A stretch of 64,000 bases of DNA from Lachnoclostridium sp. An14. GTDB lineage: Bacteria; Bacillota; Clostridia; Lachnospirales; Lachnospiraceae. Where the stretch lies: the NCBI RefSeq assembly GCF_002160755.1, contig NZ_NFLE01000021.1, positions 1 through 64,000 of the forward strand, in the 5' to 3' direction. This document shows, piece by piece, positions 1 to 9,499 of this stretch (the stretch's first letter is position 1; each line of letters opens with the position of its first letter). The notes beneath the pieces were generated by a model that was not told where the DNA came from, made no database searches, and saw only the letters and a list, made by a program, of their open reading frames with translations. The position numbers and the translations under genes were made by a program.

Positions 1-789
1 TTGGTATTAGTTTACCACAAGGATAGCGATTCATCCACAAAAAGTTCCTGTTTTATGCGGAATTTTTCATATACATAGCGTTAAGTCTTACATACAGACT
101 TTACTTTTTCAATTCACGTTGATTTTCGCTTGCCTTCCAAACAATTCCCAAACTGTTGTTCCCATTTTTATTTTTTCGCTTGACATTCTAAATGACTTGG
201 ACTATAATACAGGCAATCGAACATATGATCGTTTTTGTATCCTTCCACGGATGTACCATCCATCAATTATGATACAAAATAGACGTTTTTCAGATGTCTT
301 ATTCTGATCCAGCAGACATTTTCACTTTTTATTCTGCACAGGAACAATAAAGTTTCTAATGTGATGGATCCGCTTTCCACTTTTTTATTGATACCATATT
401 CTGCCGCACACTTAGCCAGCAGCAATATCCTAAACAGAAACTCAAACGGAATTCAGCTTTCTCCATTTACACCTTTTACCGGACCGTCATGGAAACTGTC
501 AAAGCGAAAAAATTCTTTTAGATCTACCCAAAAATGGAAATTCGGAAACATCACCCGTTCCCTATCTGACATTTTATAGAAAATAACTCCATGATTCTCC
601 GAGAATTCCCGCAGCATTCCGTTACGATACACAGAAACAAACAGATATATTTTTATCGGCACCCCTGCCCGAGAACGGCTATTTTTGCAGCCATTCTGAC
701 TTCACAAAATACGTATTTATCAAAACATCCCCAATACACGGGAGCGTTTCCATAAAATTTCTCACACTCAAGAAAGCGAGGCGATTTTC
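1..789. other. AT-rich stretch without a recognised gene
   Basis: This 789-base stretch is more AT-rich than what follows and holds no ORF that I recognise. On the minus strand a GTG-started frame from 662 runs to a stop at 453 and stays readable after that stop to about 300, which could be the remains of a broken gene, but no family motif is visible. The last 20 bases before 790 supply a weak ribosome binding site for the next gene. Confidence 0.4.
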
Positions 790-1629
790 ATGATCACAGA
801 CCCCAAATACCTCTCCGATGCGGAAATAATTCTGTCACACCGCCATGACAACGGCGCGGATTACTGGGCCACCCCCGATGGCAGGCTGTTAAAAGGCGCG
901 CCATTCACTACTTTAGAGAGCACACTGTATTTACTGGAACTGGGACTGTCAGCAACAGACCGCGTAATGAAAGGTACTGCCGATCTTATCTGGAAAAACT
1001 GGCGGGAGGATGGGCGGATCCGGATTTCTCCCACGGGAGGAATCTATCCCTGCCAAACGGCTCTGGCTGCCAACGTGCTCTGCCGCCTGGGCTACAGCCA
1101 GGATCCCCGAATGGCAGAAACATTTTCCCATTTCCTCCGCACACAGCAGAAAGATGGCGGCTGGATCTGCAAAAAATACAGTTATGGAAAGGGAGAAGAA
1201 ACGGCTTATTCTACCCCTTACACTACTTTGGTTGTCCTGGATCTGTTTCGGCACTCCTCGTATTTCCAAGCCGGGGAATGCCTTGACAGAGCCGTTCAGT
1301 TTTTATTAGAGCATTGGACAATCCGAACTCCCATCAGCCCCTGTCACTATGGGATTGGCAGTCGATTTATGCAGATTGAATATCCTTTCCGAGGCTACAA
1401 TCTTTTTTATTACGTATATGTTCTCTCCTTTTATGAACGGGCCAAAAAGGACACTCGCTTTCATCAGGCCTTTCAGGCGCTGGCACAAAAAGCAGTGGAT
1501 GGGCACATCTCGGTAGAACGAGTTGTCCCAAAACTTGCGGAACTTCATTTCTGCAGAAAGGGGGAACGCAGCGAACTGGCTACCCAACGCTTTAAAGAAA
1601 TTTTGCAAAACGTTGCCGGATCCAGATAG
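790..1629 (+). CDS. Alpha/alpha-toroid (prenyltransferase/squalene-oxidase repeat-like) protein
   Basis: 279 residues, no signal peptide or membrane segment. The protein repeats the pattern of the terpenoid-cyclase/prenyltransferase toroid: helices ending in Gly-rich, Trp-containing turns such as DGRIRISPTGG (about residues 78-88) and QQKDGGWICKKY (about 119-130). The second resembles the QW repeat of squalene-hopene cyclases, but the DXDD catalytic motif is not visible and the length is about half that of a cyclase. It probably binds or processes a hydrophobic or peptide substrate; the true function is unknown. It is monocistronic, its stop facing the stop of the MATE gene at 1801. Confidence 0.6.
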   Translation: MITDPKYLSDAEIILSHRHDNGADYWATPDGRLLKGAPFTTLESTLYLLELGLSATDRVMKGTADLIWKNWREDGRIRISPTGGIYPCQTALAANVLCRLGYSQDPRMAETFSHFLRTQQKDGGWICKKYSYGKGEETAYSTPYTTLVVLDLFRHSSYFQAGECLDRAVQFLLEHWTIRTPISPCHYGIGSRFMQIEYPFRGYNLFYYVYVLSFYERAKKDTRFHQAFQALAQKAVDGHISVERVVPKLAELHFCRKGERSELATQRFKEILQNVAGSR

Positions 1630-1800
1630 ACAGGGCAGCAGTTCTCGCTTTGGTGGTTCCGATTTTCCCTCCGACATATTCCTGTTTTCTCCCTCCTGTG
1701 GCGCTGGAGCCGTCCCCCGTACCATCCACGGCTCCGGCAATCCCGCTTTCGTTTCTCCAGATATTCCTAAACGGAATATGCCACACCGTTTTCTTTGTCC

Positions 1801-3225
1801 TTATACCGTCCTTTTTTCACCAAGTCCCCCTGGTTTTTGCTGGGCTTTTCCATCCTGTTCTTCTTTCTCCCTGAAATTTTCCTTCTTTGCCAGCTCCTTA
1901 TGTAGCCGCACCGCCATTCCCACTGCGATTAACGCAGAAACCACGTCGGCAACTGGCTGGGCATACATCACGCCCTCCAGTCCCCAAACAGCGGGAAGGA
2001 CTAAAATTGCCGGGATAAAACAAATGCCCTGACGGCACGCCCCCAATAAAAAACCTGCCCGTCCCCTTCCCAAAGCCAGAAAAAGGGAAGAATACACCGT
2101 GTAGAAACCAAACAGTAAAAAAGACAGGCCATTTGCCGTAAGGGCCCGTGTTCCTACAGCCATCATTTCCACACTCCCTCCCGCAAATTTGGAAATCACC
2201 GGCCCGGAAAACAAAGCCATCCCCAAACCCGCTGCCGCACAAAACAAAGTTGACCACAAAATAGAGACCTGGATTACCTTCCGCAGACGCCGGAAGTTTC
2301 CTGCTCCATAGCTGAACCCGGCTACTGGCTGCAGCCCTTTTAAAAAGCCGAAAACCACTAAAGTCCCCATGGAAACTACCCTTGTCACTGCCCCCATCGC
2401 TGCGATGACTGCGTCTCCATAAGTTCCCGCCATGCGATTGACCAGGGCAATGGAAATACTGGTAAGAACCTGAAAAACCAATGTAGGAATACCTATTTTC
2501 AACACTTCTCCCATCATCTTCCCTGTGGGGGAAACATTCCTTATCTGAAAGGTATAGGTACTATTCCCTCTTACCATATAAATCAGATACACAAGGGTAG
2601 ATACCAGCTGCGAAAAAGCGGTGGCAATGGCGGCTCCCGCCACCCCCAGTTTTAATCCATAGATCAAGACGGGATCCAAAACCGTATTTAAAAGAGCTCC
2701 GAACAGTAGAGCGCACATGGCAGTTTTCGTAGATCCTTCGCTAGCTGTCAGACTGTTCATCGTCACATTGAACACGTTAAACAGGCAGGATACCACGTAA
2801 ATCCTGGCATAAACCAAAGCATACGGCATAATGGTGTCCGTAGCTCCAAGAGCCCTCAGCAGCGGCTCCAACAGAATCATGACAGGAATCATCACCATCG
2901 CTCCCAGCAGAATACTGCCATATAGAGATGTGGCTGCCACACGGTTTGCCATTTCCTTCTCTCCCTGCCCTAACAGTCTGGATAGATAGGACGCCGCCCC
3001 GTTTCCAAGCATCAGCCCAAGACCAACCACCACCTGACCCAGTGGAAATACAATGGAGATCGCCCCCATCTGCCGTTCTCCCAGTCCACCTACAAAATAA
3101 GCATCCACCAGGTTATACAAAGCGTTGATCAGCATCCCTACCATGATGGGGAGTCCCAGATCCATAAGCGCTTTAGAGACCGGGGCACTTTTTAAAAGCT
3201 CCATCCTGTTCCTTTGTTCATTCAT
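1801..3225 (-). CDS. MATE family efflux transporter (first)
   Basis: 474 residues from the ATG at 3225, which follows an AGGAGG site 5 bases upstream; the longer frame to 3333 adds 36 residues without a ribosome binding site and runs through the promoter. The protein has the two-times-six helix layout of MATE exporters, with an N-terminal MPMVG-like segment (LGLPIMVGMLINALYNLVDAYF, cited in part) and an internal repeat near residue 240. MATE proteins export drugs or metabolites using Na+ or H+. The C-terminal tail is highly charged. It is divergent from the PadR gene at 3680, and the shared region contains palindromes, so PadR control is likely. Confidence 0.9.
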   Translation of the reverse strand: MNEQRNRMELLKSAPVSKALMDLGLPIMVGMLINALYNLVDAYFVGGLGERQMGAISIVFPLGQVVVGLGLMLGNGAASYLSRLLGQGEKEMANRVAATSLYGSILLGAMVMIPVMILLEPLLRALGATDTIMPYALVYARIYVVSCLFNVFNVTMNSLTASEGSTKTAMCALLFGALLNTVLDPVLIYGLKLGVAGAAIATAFSQLVSTLVYLIYMVRGNSTYTFQIRNVSPTGKMMGEVLKIGIPTLVFQVLTSISIALVNRMAGTYGDAVIAAMGAVTRVVSMGTLVVFGFLKGLQPVAGFSYGAGNFRRLRKVIQVSILWSTLFCAAAGLGMALFSGPVISKFAGGSVEMMAVGTRALTANGLSFLLFGFYTVYSSLFLALGRGRAGFLLGACRQGICFIPAILVLPAVWGLEGVMYAQPVADVVSALIAVGMAVRLHKELAKKENFREKEEQDGKAQQKPGGLGEKRTV

Positions 3226-3272
3226 TAGAATTCCTCCTTGCAACATTTTATAGTAATATAAATTATAGTATA

Positions 3273-3301
3273 TTGACAAGCGAATACTACAATAATTTAT
3301 A
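3273..3301 (+). promoter_or_regulatory. Candidate promoter toward padR
   Basis: TTGACA at 3273-3278 and TTTATA at 3296-3301 with a 17-base spacer. The distance to padR is long (about 370 bases), so a second promoter nearer the gene is possible. On the other strand TTGTCA followed by TACTAT can serve the MATE gene, giving face-to-face promoters inside the repeated TATAGTAT sequences. Confidence 0.4.
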
Positions 3302-3479
3302 GTATATGTCAAGAGAAACCCCGCGTTTTTCATTAAGATTTGAAAATAATCCTGGGCTTAAATTACATACCAAACTTTTATTCAAAACTCCCTGTAAGAG
3401 TTCCACTGAAACATTCCGTTATTCCTGTGGATCACGGAAACATTCCGCCATTCCGTTCTTGACAAAGCCTGCAAAATCA

Positions 3480-3500
3480 AATACTATAAATTACAGTATT
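3480..3500. promoter_or_regulatory. Palindromic operator, probable PadR site
   Basis: AATACT and AGTATT form the arms of a 21-base near-perfect palindrome with an AT-rich centre. Related half-sites (TATAGTAT / AATACTA) occur at 3250-3305 over the MATE promoter. PadR regulators bind AT-rich inverted repeats near their own gene and a linked exporter, so these are the best candidates for operators; the assignment is inference from position and symmetry. Confidence 0.5.
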
Positions 3501-3679
3501 CTATTCAAATATATACTGCCGGCTGTGATTGCCGCAGAAAGACTAGTAGCTAAACGTCAAGACATAACATGAAATTTTTTAAATGAATTGCAGAAATGTA
3601 TTTCAGATACATCAGCACCTTGAAAACTGCATGACAAATAGAGTGTCATTGCTGGCACTCAAGAAGGAGGGAAATCGAC

Positions 3680-4204
3680 ATGGCAACCATTGATCTGATT
3701 GTTTTGGGAATGCTGAAAAAAAAGTCCATGGGGGCTTATGACCTGCAAAAATTAGTAGAGTACCGAAATATTTCCAAATGGGTGCGAATCAGCACGCCAT
3801 CCATTTACAAAAAAGTCATTCAATTAGAACAAAAAGGATTTATCCGGGCAGATATGGTTAAAGAAGGGAAAATGCCGGAAAAAGCAGTCTATTCCTTAAC
3901 TGAGACAGGGGAAAAAGAGTTTGAACGGCTTATGCTGGAGCTGGCAGAAATGCCAGTACGCATCTTTTTGGATTTTAACGCGGTGATTGTAAATCTTGAC
4001 AGCCTGCCCCAATCCAAGCAAGACGCCTGTCTGGAACGGATTGACGCTAATATAAAAGAACTGAACGCTTATCTGGAAAAAAATCTCCAGGAAAAAGAAA
4101 CAGCTCCGGAAATTCCGGAGACCGGTATAGCGGTGCTGAAACAGCAGCTGGCACTGGCGGAGGCGATCGCGCAGTGGTTGGATACGTTTAAAACAGAGAG
4201 GTAA
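3680..4204 (+). CDS. PadR family transcriptional regulator
   Basis: 174 residues. The N-terminal winged helix (about residues 3-80) has the PadR signature: LIVLGMLKKKSMGAYDLQK, then a wing segment TPSIYKKVIQLEQKGFI and EKAVYSLTETGEKEF. The C-terminal half is a helical dimerisation domain of the PadR2 type (about 95-170). An AAGGAGG site lies 10 bases before the ATG. PadR proteins are usually repressors of exporters and detoxification genes; here the divergent MATE gene is the obvious target. Confidence 0.9.
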   Translation: MATIDLIVLGMLKKKSMGAYDLQKLVEYRNISKWVRISTPSIYKKVIQLEQKGFIRADMVKEGKMPEKAVYSLTETGEKEFERLMLELAEMPVRIFLDFNAVIVNLDSLPQSKQDACLERIDANIKELNAYLEKNLQEKETAPEIPETGIAVLKQQLALAEAIAQWLDTFKTER

Positions 4205-4407
4205 GCCCGGGACAGGGCATACACAAAACCATTTGCTCCGCGTACACTCTGTCCATTCAGTCTCCTAAACAGGCTCTCCTCCAGGTTCTTCCTCCATTCA
4301 GATATACATAACTTTCGTGAACAAAACCGTAAATGACAGACAGAGCAGTACCGATGCCATTTATCTTTCCTGTACCCTGTCCGCCTAAATTGAAGGACCT
4401 GGCTTTA

Positions 4408-5169
4408 TCACCCCTCTGCCGCCATCCCGGGATGCACATACCTCCCGTTTTTCCTGGTACGTTTCCCGTATTGGATGGCCTGTTTCGGACAGCGGTTCAG
4501 GCAGCCCATGCACAGGGCACATTGCTCTTTTTTCCACTCCGGACGTCCGTCCACCAAACGGATTGCGCTCACCGGACAGATGGTCTCACAAAGGCCGCAG
4601 CCAACACAGGAAGGATCTACGGAAAAATGAGAGGTTTTTCTTCCATTTCGGTAAAGAGCCTGCATGGAGGCACTCAACGCCAGACCGCGAAAACCAGACT
4701 GATCTCCTCCATCCCGGGTTCGGATTCCAGACAGAATTTCCTCCATTCTCCCATCTGCCTTTTTCAGGATCTCTTTTACCTTCTCCTCTCCCGGCGCTCG
4801 AAACATGGGAACAAAATTATCTGGCATCACCAGAGGATAGACAGCATTCACCTGGATCCCGTTTCTCGCCGCAACAGATTTTAACTGCCGGTCTGCCGCT
4901 CCGATGCTGCTGCCGCAGGTAACCACTGCCCACACGTAGGGCGATTCCTCCGACAACTTTAACTTGGAAAGGAAATTTACTACCACTGTAGGCAATCCCC
5001 AATAATAAACTGGAAATACAAGCCCCAGAGTTTCCCCCTCTCCGAGCCGGCAGGACAGCTCCCTCTTTTTTAAGGCAACTGCCATATCCACAGTTTCCTC
5101 ACCCATTTGCTCCGCAAAGAACCGGGCAGCCGCCTGGGAATTGCCCGTTCCTGTAAAATAGTAAATCAT
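4408..5169 (-). CDS. EFR1-type flavodoxin/ferredoxin fusion protein
   Basis: 253 residues. The N terminus (IYYFTGTGNSQ, residues 2-12) is the FMN phosphate loop of a flavodoxin, and the C-terminal third has two 4Fe-4S motifs: CVGCGLCETICP and CALCMGCLNRCP (about 188-230). This arrangement is the EFR1 family of anaerobic Firmicutes, thought to move electrons between flavin and iron-sulfur clusters; partners are unknown. It is the last gene of a minus-strand run (7570 to 4408), 17 bases after the hydrolase stop. Confidence 0.88.
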   Translation of the reverse strand: MIYYFTGTGNSQAAARFFAEQMGEETVDMAVALKKRELSCRLGEGETLGLVFPVYYWGLPTVVVNFLSKLKLSEESPYVWAVVTCGSSIGAADRQLKSVAARNGIQVNAVYPLVMPDNFVPMFRAPGEEKVKEILKKADGRMEEILSGIRTRDGGDQSGFRGLALSASMQALYRNGRKTSHFSVDPSCVGCGLCETICPVSAIRLVDGRPEWKKEQCALCMGCLNRCPKQAIQYGKRTRKNGRYVHPGMAAEG

Positions 5170-5186
5170 ATGCCAAACCTCCGTTT

Positions 5187-5876
5187 TTAAATCTCCTGAC
5201 TTTCTAAAAATTCCCGTACCGCCCGGTTGAACTCGAAACAGTTCTTCCTTGCTATAAAATGATCCCCTGCTACCAGAACAAGCCGTCCCCTCGGCAGGGC
5301 TGAGGCAATCTGCCTGGTGTGATCCTCCCTGATCATATCCTCCGTGCCGGCAATCACAAGCACCGGCATATGGAGATTCCCCAGTTTTTCCGGAGGAATG
5401 TGTGGCTCCTTTACCATCAGTCCCAATAACTCCCTGTTTCTGGCTGCCCTCTGAGAAAAGGCGGAAAACAGGCCCGTAATCGCATACCCCAGCTCAATGG
5501 GCCTCTGTACCGAGCGTTTCACTCCATCTGGAGACAGATTGGCTCCGTTTAAAATAAGCCGTTCCACGTAGGATGGATATTTCAGGGCAAACAAGAGGGC
5601 GATATTTCCACCATCGCTAAAGCCCAGCAAAATGGCACGGCAAATCCCCTTTTCGTCCAGAAACTCTTTCAAATCCTCCACAAAGCGCTCCAGGGAAAAG
5701 GGCCCTGTCCCCCGCGGACTTCTACCGTGTCCTCTGGTATCCAGGGCGATCACCCGGTAATCCTTTGAGAATTCTTCCAGTTGGGAGGTAAAATAAGTGC
5801 CGTCCTCCCCATTTCCATGGAGCAAAATGAGAGGCATTCCTTTGCCGCGTTCCTCATAGTAAAGCTGAATGTCCAT
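5187..5876 (-). CDS. Alpha/beta hydrolase
   Basis: 229 residues from the ATG at 5876; GGAGG lies 8 bases upstream of this codon but only 2 bases from the ATG at 5882, which decides the start. Fold markers: LILLHGNGEDG (oxyanion loop, 16-26), GFSDGG with nucleophile Ser87, and a late His in VAGDHF. The family covers esterases, thioesterases and C-C hydrolases, and the substrate cannot be told. The start lies 23 bases inside the 3' end of the MATE gene, so the two are translationally linked. Confidence 0.85.
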   Translation of the reverse strand: MDIQLYYEERGKGMPLILLHGNGEDGTYFTSQLEEFSKDYRVIALDTRGHGRSPRGTGPFSLERFVEDLKEFLDEKGICRAILLGFSDGGNIALLFALKYPSYVERLILNGANLSPDGVKRSVQRPIELGYAITGLFSAFSQRAARNRELLGLMVKEPHIPPEKLGNLHMPVLVIAGTEDMIREDHTRQIASALPRGRLVLVAGDHFIARKNCFEFNRAVREFLESQEI

Positions 5877-7221
5877 ACGCATTTCCTCCCAAATTCTTTT
5901 TTCTCCCCAGCCGCCAGAAAAATCCTCCGCACAGCAAAAGGGATACCAGAGTGGACAGGGGGACTGCCCATCCAATGGTGGTAAGCGTCACTCCCTCCAG
6001 ACGGCTGAGCAGCATAGTGGCCGGAATCCGAACCAAAAATGTAGCTGTCAGACTGTGAGCCATAGCAAACGCCGCGTAACCAGAACCATTAAAGAATCCG
6101 TTCATATTAAATACAATGGCTACCAACACGCAGTCCAGGGAATATGTTTTAAGATACCCAGCTGCTGCCTCCGCTACCGCTGGATCGCTGGTAAAAAGCC
6201 CCGTAAGAAGACTGCCGTCTATCTGACAGAATACAGCCACCGCAGCCCCAAAAGCGATAGAACAGCCAATGGCCCCCAGCATACAGCTCCTAGCCCGATC
6301 TGCTCTCCCCGCCCCCAGATTCTGAGCTGCCATAGCGGCCACCGCAGCGCTGAATGCCACGGAAGGCAGCATAAGAAATTCTATCAGTTTCTCCACCACT
6401 CCTACCGCAGCCGATGCCACAAGTCCCATCCGATTGATGATCAGGGTGATAATCAGAAAGGAAATTCCCACCAGGCCGTTTTGCAACCCCACTGGTCCTC
6501 CAGTGCCCAGAATCCTTGCCGCAAACCCCGGCACAAAGCGGACGTCTCTGGCTGTGAACGGAAAGCCCAGACCTCTCCGTTTTAAAAATACAAAAGAAAA
6601 CACCACACTGCACGCCTGGGCAAATACCGTGGCCGTGGCCGCTCCAGCCGCTCCCATGTGAAATCCGTCCACCAAGACCACATCCAGCACAATGTTGATC
6701 ACGCAGGCCACTGCTACAAAAAGCAATGGCGTCCTGGAATCTCCCAGCCCCCGCAGCAGGCTGCTGATCACGTTATAAGTCACAATAAAAACCAGACCTC
6801 CTGTACAAATCAGCAGATACTGGCCAGTAGCTCCTACCGCCTCCGCCGGAGTGTTCATTATGGAAATAATTCCTCCCCGAAGGATCAGCAGCAGACCGGT
6901 GAGAAACACGGCGATCCCCCCGAACAGCCAAATTGCAGTTCCAACCGTCTTTGCCATATCTTCCCTGCGCCCGGCTCCGTAACAATGCCCCAAAAGCACT
7001 GTGGCTCCAGTGGAAATTCCCAACACCAGCTGGGTGACCATGGACATAACCTGGCTCCCAATGGATACTGCGGACACGTCTGATGTCCCCGCAAAATGTC
7101 CCACTACAATGAGATCCATAGCCCCATACATCACCTGCAGCAGATTTGCCAACAAGAAGGGAATAGCAAATTGTATCAGAGCCTTATACACATTTCCCTC
7201 CAACAACGCTCTTTTGTTCAT
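5854..7221 (-). CDS. MATE family efflux transporter (second)
   Basis: 455 residues starting at the ATG at 7221 (MNKRALLEG), which has GGAGG 5 bases upstream; the in-frame extension to 7266 lacks a site. Twelve predicted helices with the MATE N-terminal pattern FAIPFLLANLLQVMYGAMDL and an internal repeat. It is not a close duplicate of the exporter at 1801. It lies between a small conserved protein (26 bases upstream) and the hydrolase it overlaps. Substrate unknown. Confidence 0.9.
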   Translation of the reverse strand: MNKRALLEGNVYKALIQFAIPFLLANLLQVMYGAMDLIVVGHFAGTSDVSAVSIGSQVMSMVTQLVLGISTGATVLLGHCYGAGRREDMAKTVGTAIWLFGGIAVFLTGLLLILRGGIISIMNTPAEAVGATGQYLLICTGGLVFIVTYNVISSLLRGLGDSRTPLLFVAVACVINIVLDVVLVDGFHMGAAGAATATVFAQACSVVFSFVFLKRRGLGFPFTARDVRFVPGFAARILGTGGPVGLQNGLVGISFLIITLIINRMGLVASAAVGVVEKLIEFLMLPSVAFSAAVAAMAAQNLGAGRADRARSCMLGAIGCSIAFGAAVAVFCQIDGSLLTGLFTSDPAVAEAAAGYLKTYSLDCVLVAIVFNMNGFFNGSGYAAFAMAHSLTATFLVRIPATMLLSRLEGVTLTTIGWAVPLSTLVSLLLCGGFFWRLGRKKNLGGNAYGHSALL

Positions 7222-7246
7222 TACGTCCTCCTTCGTCCGGCCCAGC

Positions 7247-7570
7247 TTACTGGCGACCGCTTTCATACCCCAGCTTTAACACCGCCAGCATATCCTCATC
7301 CATCTGCTCATCCCGCCTGGAATACTCTCGGATGGCGTCCAGAAGTTTCCCCTCCGGCAAAGCCCTCTCCTTCAACGTTTCCAGGCTGCGCTGCTGAAAT
7401 TCTTCCACCTCCATGCCAAGCTCTGGTTTCGGCTCCGGCAGACCTGCCTGGCCGTAAGCCATTCCCACCGCGCAGGCCAGCTCCTTACCGTTGATCAGAC
7501 GGGACGCCCGCTCAAATCGGGTAACTTTCGTTTTTACCGCATCTAAATATAACTCATAAACCATAACCAT
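7247..7570 (-). CDS. Small conserved hypothetical protein
   Basis: 107 residues if the ATG at 7570 is used (GGAAG upstream); the ATG at 7564 would shorten it by two residues. The product is soluble, mostly helical and acidic, with many Glu and Arg, and no motif I recognise. It starts the minus-strand run that continues with the MATE exporter, hydrolase and EFR1 protein, and so is probably co-transcribed with them. Confidence 0.55.
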   Translation of the reverse strand: MVMVYELYLDAVKTKVTRFERASRLINGKELACAVGMAYGQAGLPEPKPELGMEVEEFQQRSLETLKERALPEGKLLDAIREYSRRDEQMDEDMLAVLKLGYESGRQ

Positions 7571-7759
7571 GACTTCCTTTCTTCCAGACGATCCGACCCC
7601 TCTCGGCCGGCTCTCCCGCCTATTATAACATGGAAACCCGCAGGTATCCACTGATATACCAGCTATTTATCCACAGGAAAAACTGTGGAACCCTGAAAAA
7701 ATCAGAAGAAGATCTCATCTGAATTGAAAGAAGATTACACCCCCGCAGAGAAAAAATAT

Positions 7760-7869
7760 GTCCATCTCCCCACCCCTGCTCCGAAACGCACCATTCCAGC
7801 CGCCATTTTCCCATGAGCAGAATTTTCCTCCGCCAAAAAGCCTTTGCTCCACAGAACACACTATTTTCA
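7760..7869 (+). repeat. Multi-hairpin repeat, degenerate copy 1
   Basis: A decayed copy that keeps the order of blocks seen in the neighbouring copies (CCGCCATTTTCCCATG, then TCCGCC and a TTTCAT end) but has lost most stems. It is the first of three tandem units between the small protein at 7570 and the SLC13 gene. Confidence 0.45.
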
Positions 7870-7996
7870 TAAAAAATGTGTGCAGCAGCCTATTCTCACG
7901 CCGGAGCACGGCCGCATCAGAAACGATCTTCCTCCTTGCGGAGCGCATATCCCACTGAAGGCTTTTACGCCATAGGAACGCAGGTTTCCATGACAT
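7870..7996 (+). repeat. Multi-hairpin repeat, copy 2
   Basis: A unit of about 127 bases, in tandem with copies 1 and 3. It retains the second block (CACGCCGGAGCACGG), the TCCTCCTTGCGGAG block and the final hairpin core GGAAC-GCA-GGTTTCC. The first hairpin is mutated. No coding function: minus-strand frames through it are by-products of the repeat. Confidence 0.7.
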
Positions 7997-8128
7997 GAAA
8001 AGTGTGCGCTTAACGCACACTCGCGCCGGAGCACGGCTGCGTCAGCAGCCATTTTCCTTTGCGCGGAACGCGCCTCCTTACGGAGCATTTTTATTTAACA
8101 GAAAACGCAGGTTCCTGTTAAATAAAAA
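7997..8128 (+). repeat. Multi-hairpin repeat, copy 3
   Basis: A well-preserved copy: GTGTGCG/CGCACAC hairpin, CGCGCCGGAGCACGG, GGCTGC/GCAGCC, GCGC/GCGC and a last hairpin with a 14-base perfect stem (8088-8101 with 8115-8128). The right arm of that stem merges with the A-run that forms the U-tract of the SLC13 terminator on the minus strand. Confidence 0.85.
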
Positions 8129-8163
8129 AAGGCCTCCAGCCGGGAATCCCAGCCGGAAACCAT
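8122..8163 (-). terminator. Terminator after SLC13 gene
   Basis: On the minus strand, 20 bases after the stop at 8182, GGTTTCC and GGAGGCC enclose a CCGGCTGGGA-type inner stem followed by TTTTTTT. It is a plausible intrinsic terminator; the repeat copy begins in its U-tract. Confidence 0.65.
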
Positions 8164-8181
8164 TTGTCTGCCACCCTGTCG

Positions 8182-9480
8182 TTACACCGCAGGGAAAATA
8201 TTGGGCACATACACCATGTAAAGAATCATATAGAGGACAAAAATCGGAAGGCCGCATTTCAGGTATTCCTTCATAGTGTATCCTCCCTGAGCGAACACCA
8301 TCGCCTGTGTGGCGGATGCCATAGGGGTAAGCACGGAACAGGTAGCCCCCATCTCCACTGCGATCAGAGCTGCCCTGGCGTCGAACCCACAGGCTACCGC
8401 CACCACGGCTCCCAGAATCCGGAATACATTCAGCGTACTGGAGTTGTTCATAAACTGTGTACAGGTAGCGGACGCCATGATCAGGATAAACGCGATCAAA
8501 TAAGGATTTGTCATACCTCCGAGCACGTTATTCATAAAATCGGAAATCACTTCGTTTGCCCCGGAGGCACTGATCCCGTTTGCCAGGGCAATGGTACCGG
8601 CGTAAATGCCGATTACCTTTAAATTAATCGCCTTCATCGCCTCTTTCTCCGTTAAGATTCCGGAAAATACCATAATCAGGGCCGCGATGGCAGCGCAGGT
8701 GGAGGCGCTGACAAAATCAATGTAACTGCTGGCAATCATGGCCACAATCGCACAGATGAAAATTCCATACGTCAGTTTTTCTTTTCCAGGTGTCAGGCCT
8801 TTCTTTTCCTTCTTTCCACCTTCCGTCCCTAAGGTCATACCGCTGACGTCAATGTTGTCGTAATTGTCCGGCGCAAATTTATAGCCGATAAAAAACACAA
8901 ACAGCGTGATGAGAAACACCACCGGCAGCCTGGCCGTCATAAAAGTAATCACAGTAAAAGTGGGATCACCGCCCAGGGAAACCACCATCTCGTTGCAGAC
9001 ACTGTAAGCCGTCAGACCAATTCCCACCGGAAGGACTGCCGCCCAAATGCTGGAGAGGTCCACTGCCGGCTTTAACAGGCGTTTTGGAGAAATCCCCGCC
9101 TTATCTGCTACGCTGAAACACACTGGCATCATAGTTGCCATAGTAGAGGATGTGTTGCTGAACATGGTCAGAAAAATAGACAGAATGCCGCAGCCCATCA
9201 CCGCCCGCCTCTCACTGCTTCCTTCCGGCACAATCACAGTGGCCAGCTTGGACAGCAGCGATGTTTTCGACAGCCCCGCCGCCAGCACAAACATACTGGC
9301 AAAGAGAATTGCCGTAGAGCTGGCAAATCCGCCCCAAGCTTCTTTTGCTGATAAAATGCCGGTTACCTCCAGCACTACAATCACAGCCATGGCCACTGCC
9401 GGATAGGAAAGCTTTCCGCTGCAAAATCCGGCAATCATTAAAATTCCTACCACAAAAACGATCATTACTTCCATTGACAT
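8182..9480 (-). CDS. SLC13 / DASS-type permease
   Basis: 432 residues, about 11 membrane segments and no soluble domain. It shows the divalent-anion/Na+ symporter pattern: an early FASSTAILFASMFVLAAGL helix, SNTSSTMATMMPV (about 105-117) and a second, inverted SNT-like site FMNNSSTLNVF (about 344-354), the two re-entrant loops that bind substrate and sodium in this superfamily. Likely substrates are C4-dicarboxylates, sulfate or related anions; this cannot be resolved. The next gene upstream, the metallo-hydrolase, ends 20 bases before it, which suggests an operon. Confidence 0.85.
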   Translation of the reverse strand: MSMEVMIVFVVGILMIAGFCSGKLSYPAVAMAVIVVLEVTGILSAKEAWGGFASSTAILFASMFVLAAGLSKTSLLSKLATVIVPEGSSERRAVMGCGILSIFLTMFSNTSSTMATMMPVCFSVADKAGISPKRLLKPAVDLSSIWAAVLPVGIGLTAYSVCNEMVVSLGGDPTFTVITFMTARLPVVFLITLFVFFIGYKFAPDNYDNIDVSGMTLGTEGGKKEKKGLTPGKEKLTYGIFICAIVAMIASSYIDFVSASTCAAIAALIMVFSGILTEKEAMKAINLKVIGIYAGTIALANGISASGANEVISDFMNNVLGGMTNPYLIAFILIMASATCTQFMNNSSTLNVFRILGAVVAVACGFDARAALIAVEMGATCSVLTPMASATQAMVFAQGGYTMKEYLKCGLPIFVLYMILYMVYVPNIFPAV

Positions 9481-9499
9481 AAGCCTTTATCCCCCTTGT

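Noticed and set aside
119-662. Several short frames in both strands at the left edge
   Set aside because: No ribosome binding sites or recognisable motifs; at most a decayed gene on the minus strand.
7715-8088. Minus-strand frames with repeated SAQRKMAADAAVLRREC-like peptides, also seen at 13191, 18788, 39809 and 53470
   Set aside because: They are translations of the multi-hairpin repeat, start at different places and lack ribosome binding sites.
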